From Pleomorphovibrio marinus (GTDB lineage: Bacteria > Bacteroidota > Bacteroidia > Cytophagales > Cyclobacteriaceae): 64,000 nt of DNA. The stretch is from contig NZ_QCXY01000010.1 of assembly GCF_003347495.1 (NCBI RefSeq), positions 62,001-126,000 on the forward strand, written 5' to 3'. Of the stretch, positions 36,153-44,308 are shown piece after piece (within the stretch, counting starts at the first letter, position 1; the number at the start of each line of letters is the position of its first letter). Made by a program: the position numbers and the translations under genes. The notes beneath the pieces are model-generated. The model had not been told where the DNA came from. It did not search any database and saw nothing but the letters and a program-made list of their open reading frames with translations.

Positions 36153-36587
36153 TTAGGGAATTTGTTTTTTTGATTTGGCAGGTACCAAATCCACATCTAC
36201 CAAAAACCTGCCTTTAAGTAGCTTTCTGCCCAATAATATGGCATTCTTCATTTTCTTTCGGTCAGAAAGGGTGAACTCGGCATCAATTTGGTCTCCCATC
36301 ACATCTACTTTGGTCTTTACCTTGTACCGATGTTCTACTTGGCCAAAGGAGTTTTTTACCTTTTTTATGGTATAGTTTCTGGTTTGGATAAGGTTACCTG
36401 TATGCTTGGGATGGTGCGGGGGCAGCAAGCTGAACTTCAGGATTTGGTGTCCATCCTCAAGCTCTTCCTTGACTTCTTCGGCATGCACTGCACTGGTATA
36501 GGCACCAGTGTCCACTTTTGCCAAAACCCCCTCAATTTCCCATTCGGGAAGAGATATTTTGGTTTTTCTACCTATGACTTTCTTCAT
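36153..36587 (-). CDS. RimB-like retropepsin-fold zinc protease partner of RimK
   Basis: The 144-residue protein carries the retroviral-protease-like motif VDTGAYTSAVHAEEV (Asp-Thr-Gly, about residue 27) of the 'putative ATP-dependent zinc protease' family (Pfam PF05618). In other bacteria members sit next to rimK and cut poly-glutamate tails from S6. It ends 20 bp before rimK here. Its start lies inside the last codons of the clamp-loader gene (20-base overlap), so translation of the two is probably coupled. Confidence 0.85.
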   Translation of the reverse strand: MKKVIGRKTKISLPEWEIEGVLAKVDTGAYTSAVHAEEVKEELEDGHQILKFSLLPPHHPKHTGNLIQTRNYTIKKVKNSFGQVEHRYKVKTKVDVMGDQIDAEFTLSDRKKMKNAILLGRKLLKGRFLVDVDLVPAKSKKQIP

Positions 36588-37737
36588 GTGTTTCTTCCAT
36601 TCTGATTGTTTTGGCTAAAGAAAATGTCAAGTCCAAAAATATAATTTTTGGATTGGCATTTCTTTCCAAGTGGTAATGGGACTCATTGAGTGAATGATAC
36701 ATCCCCAATATCTTTTTCTCGGTAAGCACATTTTTACCGAAATCTCCGATAAACTTACGGTCCTGGGATGAGGAGCGCATCAGTTTTACCAACTGGTTTT
36801 TGTCCAGCAGGCACTCCCTGAGAATGTTCATTCCCGTTAGCAAGAGTGTCTTTTGGCTTTCTTTTCCCAAAATGGCGAATTCTTCTGAGAAAGCCAGCAT
36901 TTCGTTTATCCTAGCATTGTAGCAGGCCCTCATCCAGTCCCTGAATTTCACCGTACTTTTGTCCTGTACCTCCTCTACCAGCCGGTAAGCTGCCCTCATG
37001 TTCCCATCGGCCAAAGGTGCCAACTGATCCGCTACTTGTTGGCTGGACAAGCCACTTACCACCAAGTGATCCTTAATTTCCTGGTCGGTAAATCCCCTTA
37101 CGGAGATCTTTTGAGTCCTGGACAAGATAGTGGTCAAAAGTTGTTCAGGATGGGTACTTACTAATAGAAACAAGGTTTTTTCCGGTGGCTCCTCAAGGAT
37201 TTTGAGAATTGCATTGGCGGCCTGGGAATTCATTAGCTCTGGGCACCAGATCAGCATTGTCTTATAGCCTCCTTCAAATGATTTCAGGGATAGTGTTTTT
37301 ATGATTTGCCTACCCATTTTCACAGAAATAGCGACCCTTGAACTAAATTCGGCATGGTCTATCCAATCTTGGATTCCTCCATAGGGCTGGCTTAATAAAA
37401 ATGACCTCCACGGCTTATTAATGTCCACTTTTGGTTCCTCATCTTCTTCCTCCCCTTTCTTTTTATTGGAGAAAACACTACCAGGAACCGGGAAAGTAAA
37501 ATTCATGTCAGGGTGTATGAGCTTACTCATTTTAACACAAGCCGCACAGGTGCCACAGGCATCCTTGTCAGTGGGACTTTCACAGTTGACATAAGTGGCC
37601 AGGGCCAAAGCCATCGGCACTATAGCACTACCCTCCTGACCATGGATTAAAAGGGCATGGGCAAGGTGATTTTGGCGTATGGCTTGGATTATTTTTTGTT
37701 TGGTTTCTTCCAGACCTGGAATTTCGGAAAACAGCAT
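36568..37737 (-). CDS. holB: DNA polymerase III delta-prime-like clamp loader subunit
   Basis: A 389-residue AAA-fold protein of the clamp loader. It has HALLIHGQEGSAIVPMALAL where a P-loop would lie, but the essential GKT is replaced, as expected for the non-ATPase delta-prime subunit. A zinc-finger Cys cluster (about 53-66, including CGTCAACVKMS) and the SRC-like motif ILKILEEPPEKTLFLLVS with TTILSRTQKI are present. The C-terminal helical region (about 240-389) forms the collar. A charged loop (FSNKKKGEEEDEEPKVD) is a local insertion. Confidence 0.85.
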   Translation of the reverse strand: MLFSEIPGLEETKQKIIQAIRQNHLAHALLIHGQEGSAIVPMALALATYVNCESPTDKDACGTCAACVKMSKLIHPDMNFTFPVPGSVFSNKKKGEEEDEEPKVDINKPWRSFLLSQPYGGIQDWIDHAEFSSRVAISVKMGRQIIKTLSLKSFEGGYKTMLIWCPELMNSQAANAILKILEEPPEKTLFLLVSTHPEQLLTTILSRTQKISVRGFTDQEIKDHLVVSGLSSQQVADQLAPLADGNMRAAYRLVEEVQDKSTVKFRDWMRACYNARINEMLAFSEEFAILGKESQKTLLLTGMNILRECLLDKNQLVKLMRSSSQDRKFIGDFGKNVLTEKKILGMYHSLNESHYHLERNANPKIIFLDLTFSLAKTIRMEETHEESHR

Positions 37738-37752
37738 AGGCAGTCACAACAT

Positions 37753-38952
37753 TTAAAAGCCCTTGTCCCATATTCTGTAGGGACGGGTGATTTCAAAAAC
37801 TTTTTGTAAAATCAGCCGCTCGGCCTCAGTAAACTCCTGTCCTTTCATTTCCATTGCCTTTCTTGTTGTCTCTTCAAACTTCTTTAGCTGAAAGGTACTG
37901 AATCCTGATGCACCACCCCATGCAAATGATGAAATAAATTTTCTGGGGAAGCCTTCCCCAAATACATTTGCACCTATTCCAATAACAGTGCCCGAATTTA
38001 ACATGGTGTTGATACCGAGCTTAACGTGATCCCCAATAAAGGCACCACAAAACTGTAGGTCAGTCCCATTAAAACCACCCTTTAGGTAGTCCCAAACTTT
38101 GATGGTACCTAGGTTGTTCTTAAGGTTTGAATTGTTGGTGTTTGCTCCGAGGTTGCACCATTCCCCGACCACGGAATTGCCCAGATACCCGTCGTGGGAT
38201 TTATTGCTGTAACCAAAAAAAACCGAATTACTTACCTCACCTCCCACCTTACATTTTGGGCCTATAGTGATGTCCCCGCGCATTTTCGACCCCAGGCTCA
38301 GCATTGCTCCTTCACACATGGCAAAGGGACCTCTAATGATGCTCCCCTCCCCTATTTCCGCATTTTTGCCGATATATACTGGTCCGTTCTCTGCATTAAT
38401 AATTGCAGATTTGATCTTTGCGCCGGTCTCGATAAAGGTATTTGATTCTTGGTAGATATTGGTGTAGGGGTCTTTTGCACCTGTTGAAATTCTCCTTTTG
38501 GTAAGAAGCTCATAATCCCTTTTTATTTCCACGCCATTTTGTTGGAAAATATTCCAGTTCTTCCAGATTATGGTGCAATCTCCTTCAAAGGTTTTAAATT
38601 TCTTCTTTTGGAGCTCATCTGCCCTGAAGCTTGAGGGGGAGGTGACGGAAGCGGCCAATAGCAATTCGTTTTGCCAGACAGATTCCCCTTCCGATAAATT
38701 TTGGATCAGGTCTAACAACTCCAAGGAGGGGCATACTGCTCCATTGACCATAATACTTGGTACCTCCGCTAAAGTATATTTATCTTGGAGGTAAGGCTGG
38801 GTAAGGTATCCTGATGGAAGGGAAAGGTGCCTTTCCCATTTCTCGGATATTTTTAGAATCCCTATCCTGATTTCCCCTACTGGCCTTGTGAATGTAAATG
38901 GCAATAAATTGCCCCGAATTTTCGGGTCATCGAATAAAACTATTTGATCCAT
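37753..38952 (-). CDS. GlmU-like putative sugar nucleotidyltransferase with left-handed beta-helix
   Basis: A 399-residue protein with an N-terminal region (LFDDPKIRGNLLPFTFTRPVGEIRIGIL) and a C-terminal left-handed beta-helix with hexapeptide repeats (GPVYIGKNAEIGEGSIIRGP, GAMLSLGSKMRGDITIGPKC, GVVIGIGANVFGEGFPRKFIS-type turns). The layout is that of the GlmU family, but the N-terminal pyrophosphorylase signature LAAGxGTRM is absent, so uridylyltransferase activity is doubtful. This Bacteroidota subgroup is conserved and of unknown substrate. The N-acetylglucosamine-1-P role cannot be assumed. It lies 15 bp upstream of the clamp-loader gene. Confidence 0.8.
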   Translation of the reverse strand: MDQIVLFDDPKIRGNLLPFTFTRPVGEIRIGILKISEKWERHLSLPSGYLTQPYLQDKYTLAEVPSIMVNGAVCPSLELLDLIQNLSEGESVWQNELLLAASVTSPSSFRADELQKKKFKTFEGDCTIIWKNWNIFQQNGVEIKRDYELLTKRRISTGAKDPYTNIYQESNTFIETGAKIKSAIINAENGPVYIGKNAEIGEGSIIRGPFAMCEGAMLSLGSKMRGDITIGPKCKVGGEVSNSVFFGYSNKSHDGYLGNSVVGEWCNLGANTNNSNLKNNLGTIKVWDYLKGGFNGTDLQFCGAFIGDHVKLGINTMLNSGTVIGIGANVFGEGFPRKFISSFAWGGASGFSTFQLKKFEETTRKAMEMKGQEFTEAERLILQKVFEITRPYRIWDKGF

Positions 38953-38967
38953 TCCACAAAAATAAAA

Positions 38968-38999
38968 AAGTCTGCCGGAATTGTACTTCTAGCAGACTT
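38968..38999 (-). terminator. Intrinsic terminator of the L31 gene
   Basis: On the minus strand AAGTCTGC pairs perfectly with GCAGACTT over a 16-base loop and a T-run follows. It lies 25 bases past the L31 stop and separates it from the GlmU-like gene. Confidence 0.8.
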
Positions 39000-39024
39000 A
39001 ATCTCTGGGATATCTTATCGAAAA

Positions 39025-39270
39025 CTATTTTTTCTTATACCTTCTGTTATACTTTTCAACCCTTCCAGCGGTATCCAAAAGCATTTTCTTTCCTGTATAA
39101 AAAGGGTGGGAAGCAGAACTAACCTCCACTTTAACCAAAGGGTATTCTTTCCCATCTTCCCAGGTTATGCTGTCCTGGGTTTCTATAGTAGACTTTGTGA
39201 TGAACTTGTAGTCACTGGATGTGTCTAAGAAGACCACCTCTCTATAATTTGGATGAATGTCTTTTTTCAT
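39025..39270 (-). CDS. rpmE2: 50S ribosomal protein L31, type B (zinc-free)
   Basis: The 81-residue protein begins [20 protein letters not shown] and continues [29 protein letters not shown], the type B L31 pattern. It has no Cys, so it does not bind zinc and is the C-minus form that elsewhere replaces the zinc form under zinc limitation. No L31 type A gene is seen in this window. Its start codon lies at the end of dispersed repeat copy C, whose leader supplies the 5' UTR; a Zur-like box was not identified. Confidence 0.93.
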   Translation of the reverse strand: MKKDIHPNYREVVFLDTSSDYKFITKSTIETQDSITWEDGKEYPLVKVEVSSASHPFYTGKKMLLDTAGRVEKYNRRYKKK

Positions 39271-39380
39271 GTGTTTATATTTGTCTTTTTAAGGTCACAT
39301 GGAATCTCGCAATCTTAATCATCCCTCCGTGTGAGGTTTACCTCATGCCCTGACTGCCGTCAGGACAGGCTCGATTTCAT
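39268..39380 (-). repeat. Dispersed oriented repeat, copy C
   Basis: On the minus strand: ATGAAATCGAGC, then two hairpins (CCTGACGGCAGTCAGG and TGAGGTAAACCTCA), then GGGATGATTAAGATTGCGAG, ATTCCATGTGACC, TTAAAAAG and AAATATAAACACATG, which is the L31 start codon. The middle differs from copies B and D, where GACGAGCACGTCA stands, so the family is mosaic. Confidence 0.8.
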
Positions 39381-39579
39381 GAGTTTACCATGGCTTTGAT
39401 TCAATTTTTGAAATGGAGGCACAAATTTATTGCATTTTAAGCAAGCCTCCAAACCTTTATTCAATAAAAACAGTGCCCTGCAAAAAGAAATCACAATTAT
39501 CTCTTCACTACAAGGATTTAAAAATCCATTTGCGCATATTTGGCCGTAAATCAAGGCAAATTTAAACAGCTTGCTTGAC

Positions 39580-41250
39580 ATGAAAAAATTTTTTCTGACA
39601 GGATCCCTCTTGGGTACTATGCTTACTTTTAGTTATGGACAAGGGGCTTACTTACCATTTGACAGGGACAACTACCACCTTATAGAAAGGTATGAAATCA
39701 AAAAAGGGGAACTGAGTCCTGTATTCCACACGGGATTTAAGCCATATAGAAGAGCCGATTTAGCTACTTATTTTGAAGAAAGCATCCCAGACTCCATTTT
39801 TAAAAGCAAATCGGACCTTTTCAACCAAACCTATTTCCTACGGGACAACTGGGAGTTTTATGGAGACCAGCATCCTGAGTCAAGAAAAAGCTGGGGGGGA
39901 ATTTACGAAACTCCCGCAGATTTTTATTTCTACAGGGACAGTGTGTTTGATGTGCATCTGGATCCAGTGATATACTTTCGGGGAGGGCTAGAGAATGGTG
40001 CCGGTGATTTTCGCTTTAGAAACACCAGGGGGCTAGCCTTAAGAGGTAGCATAGACAGGAAAATTGGCTTCTACACATACCTTTCTACTACTGACCTAAT
40101 TTTCCCTTCCTGGGTAAGAGATTATGCACAAGATAAAGGGGCGGTGCCGGGAGAAGGTTTTTGGAAGAGATATGGAGAAGGGGGCTACAGTTTTTTTTCG
40201 GCCATGGGTCACGTCACTTTCCAAGCTACCCCGCACATAGCCATCCAGGCAGGCCACGACAGGAACTTCGTAGGTGAAGGTTACAGATCCCTAATCCTTT
40301 CGGATTTCTCCAACCCCTATGTTTTCGTAAAGGTGAACACCAAAATTTGGAAGCTAAATTTCACCAATCTTTGGGCTCAGATGAATGCAGATATCGATTT
40401 TGACAGGGGCTTTCCTACTGATGGCAGGTATCCCCAAAAGTGGTTTTCCCACCATCGGCTGGGGGTGAATTTGGGGAAAAAGTTGAATATTGGCATTTTT
40501 GAGTCTATCATGGCCAACCAAGTGGACTGGAATTATTTTAATCCATTGATTTTTTACAGATGGGTCGAGCACCAGCTCGGTTCCCCGGACAAGGTCATGA
40601 TTGGCACAGATTTTAAATGGAATTTCACACCCGGTATGCAGCTCTATGGGCAGTTTGTATTGGATGAGTTTGTATTCAATGAATTCTTCGGGATAGACGG
40701 AAGAAATTCAAGCAGAAACAAGCATGGGGTTCAAATAGGCTATAAATACTTGGATGTAGCCGGGGTGTCCAATTTGGATTGGCAATTGGAGTATAACCAG
40801 GTTAGACCATTCACCTACCAGGAAAAGTTCGAATACCAATCTTTTTCCAACTACAGAACCCCTCTAACTCACCCCTTGGGAGCAAATTTCAGGGAGGCAG
40901 TTTCTATTTGGAGGTATCAACCATTCCCCAAGCTTCAGCTTCATGCTCATGCCTTGCTACAAATACATGGGCAGGATTTTAATGAGGAAGATAATTTTGG
41001 AGGAGATGTGCTAAAGGGTAGGACGAGCACGAGTACAGGGCTATTCGGCAATTATATAGGCCAGGGTAACACCCAAAAGATCTGGATAGGGGCAATCAGA
41101 GCCAGCTACATGTGGAAGCACAATGTTTTCCTTGACTTATCCTATACCTATCGTGATCAGCACTCCGTAGATGATCACTCCTCGGTAACTGCATCTCTTT
41201 TCCAAGGAGCACTTAGAATGAATTTCCAGCATTTGGACTTTCTTTTTTAA
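39580..41250 (+). CDS. Outer-membrane protein, Wzi/RemB-like beta-barrel
   Basis: A 556-residue exported protein with signal peptide MKKFFLTGSLLGTMLTFSYG. The body is a long beta-barrel rich in aromatic strands (DFYFYRDSVFDVHLDPVIYF, LNFTNLWAQMNADIDF) and ends in Leu-Phe. The segments HPLGANFREAVS and QAGHDRNFVGEGYRSLILSD resemble the capsule-assembly Wzi family and the gliding-motility-associated RemB of flavobacteria. The likely role is binding surface polysaccharide or motility at the outer membrane; the family is assigned by pattern only. The start is the ATG at 39580; TTG nine bases earlier is also open. A 329-bp gap with repeat copy C lies upstream. Confidence 0.75.
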   Translation: MKKFFLTGSLLGTMLTFSYGQGAYLPFDRDNYHLIERYEIKKGELSPVFHTGFKPYRRADLATYFEESIPDSIFKSKSDLFNQTYFLRDNWEFYGDQHPESRKSWGGIYETPADFYFYRDSVFDVHLDPVIYFRGGLENGAGDFRFRNTRGLALRGSIDRKIGFYTYLSTTDLIFPSWVRDYAQDKGAVPGEGFWKRYGEGGYSFFSAMGHVTFQATPHIAIQAGHDRNFVGEGYRSLILSDFSNPYVFVKVNTKIWKLNFTNLWAQMNADIDFDRGFPTDGRYPQKWFSHHRLGVNLGKKLNIGIFESIMANQVDWNYFNPLIFYRWVEHQLGSPDKVMIGTDFKWNFTPGMQLYGQFVLDEFVFNEFFGIDGRNSSRNKHGVQIGYKYLDVAGVSNLDWQLEYNQVRPFTYQEKFEYQSFSNYRTPLTHPLGANFREAVSIWRYQPFPKLQLHAHALLQIHGQDFNEEDNFGGDVLKGRTSTSTGLFGNYIGQGNTQKIWIGAIRASYMWKHNVFLDLSYTYRDQHSVDDHSSVTASLFQGALRMNFQHLDFLF

Positions 41251-41634
41251 AAGGCCAAGTGGGTATTTGCCTGCAATTCCCTACAGAAAAAGGCAATTCT
41301 TGACCTTTAAAAAGTTTTGGTTTCTGCAATGGGTTTGAATTAGCCTGTTCCCTTCGATGACGGGAAAAGTTGCCAAGATTGAAGGGTAATTCCTCACTGA
41401 AACATAGCGTTTCTGCTTGTTACTGGAATCGAAAAAGACAATTTTGCGTTCCCCATCCCTCCGTGTAGTAGCGTTATTTGTCTTTCGCACATCATCCTAA
41501 AAAGGGCATGACAATTGCGAGTATAGCGTAAAGGTCTTTTTTGTCCTAAAAAACTGTGGAGAAGTCAAGAAACTTTCGGCATTCCTATCAGTTTATTAGT
41601 ATATTAGTAGCAAAGTAGCCAAAATTCGGAAGCC
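41251..41634. other. Intergenic stretch without a supported gene
   Basis: This 384-bp gap has one 69-codon minus-strand frame (41281-41490) without recognisable domains or a signal peptide, so I do not call it. The rest is AT-rich with no clear promoter; it precedes the small membrane protein gene. Confidence 0.4.
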
Positions 41635-42000
41635 ATGAACAAGGTTAACAGTATCTTTCAGCTTTTGGTGGCACTTTTCTTTGGTGTTGCCCTAGTGTAT
41701 TTTCTTACCTATGACAGAATGTGGGATCGAGAGCTCACAGCCGACTTAGTGGTTATTTGGCTGTTGGTCGGATTGGTTCTTTTTGTTCTTTCATGGGGGA
41801 TATCCATGTATTACGCAAGTAGGCTTAATGGGGTAATCAAAAAACTGGAGTTGGAGAAAAAAGAATTAAAGGCCTTGGTGTTTGACATGGAAAGGGGCAT
41901 GAAAATCGGCCAAGTGGACAGACAAATTGAAGGAAATTCTCCCGCAAGTGGAGAAGAAAAAGAATCTTCCTCCATTAAACCGCGAAAAAATTTCAAATAG
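41635..42000 (+). CDS. Small membrane protein, unknown function
   Basis: The 121-residue protein has two membrane helices (about 8-25 and 37-62) and a cytosolic charged tail with a short coiled coil (LNGVIKKLELEKKELKALVFDMERG), then a disordered Glu/Ser/Lys end. The layout recalls LapA-like or other two-helix proteins, but I do not recognise the family. It lies 68 bp upstream of the YifB gene on the same strand and might be cotranscribed with it. Confidence 0.65.
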   Translation: MNKVNSIFQLLVALFFGVALVYFLTYDRMWDRELTADLVVIWLLVGLVLFVLSWGISMYYASRLNGVIKKLELEKKELKALVFDMERGMKIGQVDRQIEGNSPASGEEKESSSIKPRKNFK

Positions 42001-42068
42001 TTCTTACCCGATGTGAATTAGCTCGGCAGGAGAATACCATACTTCGTTAACTTTTAATTATTCTTTTG

Positions 42069-43607
42069 ATGGTTGCAAAAACTTTTGGCTGTGCGGTATC
42101 AGGAGTAGATGCCAAACTGATCACTATAGAAGTCAATGTAGGGCAAGGCACCAATTTTTACATGGTGGGTTTGCCGGACAGTGCTGTCAAGGAAAGTCAA
42201 CAGAGAGTCGAGTCCGCCCTTAAGTTTTATGGGTACAGAATGCCCCGACAAAAGGTGGTAGTGAATCTGGCTCCTGCAGACATTCGCAAGGAAGGCTCCT
42301 CCTATGACCTTCCCATTGCACTGGGAATCATACAGGGGTCGGAACAAGTTTATTTCCCTGCCTTGGAGGATTATATCATTATGGGTGAACTTTCCTTGGA
42401 TGGCAAACTAAGGCCTATCAAGGGCGTGCTTCCAATAGCCATTGAGGCTAGGAAAAGGGGGTTCAGGGGGTTTATTCTTCCAAAAGTAAATGCGAAAGAA
42501 GCCTCTATCGTCAACAGTCTCGATATTATAGGAGTGGAAAGCGTAGAGGAAGCTATCCACTTCTTAGAGGGCAAATTGGATATCAGCCCATTGACCACAG
42601 ACACAAGAGATATATTTTACCATTCTTTGGAGGAATATTCGGTGGACTTTGCAGATGTACAAGGTCAGGAAAACATCAAAAGAGCCATGGAGATCGCTGC
42701 CGCAGGTGGTCACAATGTTATTATGATAGGTCCACCCGGAGCGGGCAAAACCATGTTGGCCAAACGACTACCATCTATCCTACCCCCACTTAGTTTGCAC
42801 GAGGCACTTGAAACCACAAAAATCCACTCCGTTGCAGGGAAACTGGGGGAAGAGGCCTCTTTAATTGCTCAGAGGCCCTTTAGGTCACCTCACCACACCA
42901 TAAGTGATGTGGCCTTAGTAGGTGGAGGCGGAAATCCCCAACCCGGTGAAATTTCCCTTTCCCACAATGGGGTGCTCTTTTTGGACGAGCTCCCGGAATT
43001 TAAGAGAGCCGTTTTGGAAGTGATGCGCCAACCGCTGGAAGAGAGAAAAGTCACCATTAGCAGGGCCAAGGTCTCTGTGGACTTCCCTGCAAACTTCATG
43101 TTGATTGCTAGCATGAACCCTTGCCCCTGTGGGTATTACAACCACCCTGAAAAAGAATGTGTATGTGGACCGGGAATAGTCCAAAAATATCTAAACAAGG
43201 TAAGTGGACCCCTCCTAGACCGTATTGACCTGCATGTAGAGGTTACCCCTGTCAAGTTTGATGAAATGACCTCAAACCGAAAATCCGAACCTAGCAAATC
43301 CATCCGGGAAAGGGTAACCGCAGCCAGGGAAAGGCAGGTGGAAAGGTTCAAAGACCAAAAAGACATTTATTGCAACGCCATGATGCCCTCGCATCTGGTA
43401 AAAGAAGTCTGCCAAATCAACGAGGCAGGAAAGGCTCTGCTCAAAACGGCTATGGAAAGACTGGGACTCTCCGCAAGGGCTTATGACAGGATTCTGAAAG
43501 TTTCCAAAACCATTGCTGATTTATCCGATAGTGATGATATAAAGGTGGAACACCTGGCCGAAGCGATACAGTATCGTAGCCTGGACAGGGAAGGCTGGGC
43601 AGGATAG
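42069..43607 (+). CDS. YifB/ComM family Mg-chelatase-like AAA+ ATPase
   Basis: A 512-residue protein of the ComM/YifB family, hexameric helicase-like ATPases that aid branch migration during natural transformation and recombination. N-terminal Lon-like domain (AVSGVDAKLITIEVNVGQGTN, SSYDLPIALGI); AAA+ core with Walker A GPPGAGKTMLAKRLPSILPP (about 218-237) and Walker B VLFLDELPEF; sensor and Cys cluster MNPCPCGYYNHPEKECVCGP; C-terminal helical domain (LGLSARAYDRILKVSKTIADL). The start is ATG at 42069, after a TTG in frame. Many species have it without being known to be competent, so the role is open here. Confidence 0.93.
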   Translation: MVAKTFGCAVSGVDAKLITIEVNVGQGTNFYMVGLPDSAVKESQQRVESALKFYGYRMPRQKVVVNLAPADIRKEGSSYDLPIALGIIQGSEQVYFPALEDYIIMGELSLDGKLRPIKGVLPIAIEARKRGFRGFILPKVNAKEASIVNSLDIIGVESVEEAIHFLEGKLDISPLTTDTRDIFYHSLEEYSVDFADVQGQENIKRAMEIAAAGGHNVIMIGPPGAGKTMLAKRLPSILPPLSLHEALETTKIHSVAGKLGEEASLIAQRPFRSPHHTISDVALVGGGGNPQPGEISLSHNGVLFLDELPEFKRAVLEVMRQPLEERKVTISRAKVSVDFPANFMLIASMNPCPCGYYNHPEKECVCGPGIVQKYLNKVSGPLLDRIDLHVEVTPVKFDEMTSNRKSEPSKSIRERVTAARERQVERFKDQKDIYCNAMMPSHLVKEVCQINEAGKALLKTAMERLGLSARAYDRILKVSKTIADLSDSDDIKVEHLAEAIQYRSLDREGWAG

Positions 43608-43618
43608 CCCAGCCCTTA
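43593..43618 (+). terminator. Hairpin over the yifB stop codon
   Basis: GGCTGGGC (43593-43600) and GCCCAGCC (43607-43614) pair perfectly around AGGATA, and the TAG stop is within. CTTAGTTTTCC follows, so the T-run is weak. Probably a terminator. Confidence 0.6.
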
Positions 43619-43821
43619 GTTTTCCCCGGTGACTTTTTCTAAGATTTATTGCAAAAATTGCCTAAATTGGCTTTATTAGTAACTGGTATGCCTAGAATTT
43701 CAACAAAATATTATCACCAGCAAATTCTTGTATTTATAATAAACAACTGGGCTACTTTAAGGATTAATTAATGAAGAGTTCAATCCTATTAATAAGAACT
43801 ACTCCTAGAAATTGACAAATT

Positions 43822-44304
43822 ATGTGGTCTAAGGAAAAAAAGATTCAGGAGGAAATAAATCTTGCACATACAACTTCTGTTTTTGCGGAAGGGCTGGATG
43901 TGGTGGGTGACATAGAGGCCGAAAGTGATTTGCGGATTGAAGGTGAAATACAGGGTAACGTAACTTCCAAAAAAAAAATAATAATAGGCATTTCGGGTAA
44001 GGTCTTGGGCAATATTTCTGCAGGAGAACTTTGTGTGATGGGATTAGTTCATGGTGAAATGCACATTGGTGGTCTGGCTAAATTCACTGAAACAGCCAAA
44101 GTGAAGGGGATTGTATATTCAACTGGCATCGCTATTGAAGCAGGTGCAGATATGGAGGTGACCCTTAATAAGATCAAACCGGAAAATCTAGCCGATAAAG
44201 GCAAAAAATCTTCCAATTCAAATTTTCTAAAGTTTGGTAGGAAGAAACCAAACCCCAAGGAAGACCTAAATAATATTAAAGCGGAAATGGTTAAGAACCC
44301 TTAA
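43822..44304 (+). CDS. Bactofilin 2
   Basis: The 160-residue protein has the bactofilin beta-helix: ESDLRIEGEIQGNVTSKKKI, IIGISGKVLGNISAGELCVM, GLVHGEMHIGGLAKFTETAK (about 37-100). The N-terminus (MWSKEKKIQEEINLAHTTS) is charged and short; the C-terminal 45 residues are basic and disordered. It is shorter than the first bactofilin and stands alone, 214 bp after yifB and convergent with the transsulfuration gene, which starts four bases after its stop on the other strand. Two different bactofilins may form mixed filaments. Confidence 0.88.
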   Translation: MWSKEKKIQEEINLAHTTSVFAEGLDVVGDIEAESDLRIEGEIQGNVTSKKKIIIGISGKVLGNISAGELCVMGLVHGEMHIGGLAKFTETAKVKGIVYSTGIAIEAGADMEVTLNKIKPENLADKGKKSSNSNFLKFGRKKPNPKEDLNNIKAEMVKNP

Positions 44305-44308
44305 TCAA

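Noticed and set aside
39360-39581. 73-codon minus-strand frame overlapping repeat copy C
   Set aside because: Its 3' end lies in repeat DNA and the peptide shows no conserved features.
41281-41490. 69-codon minus-strand frame after the Wzi-like gene
   Set aside because: No signal peptide, motif or ribosome-binding context; composition does not look coding. I could not rule it out, but do not support it.
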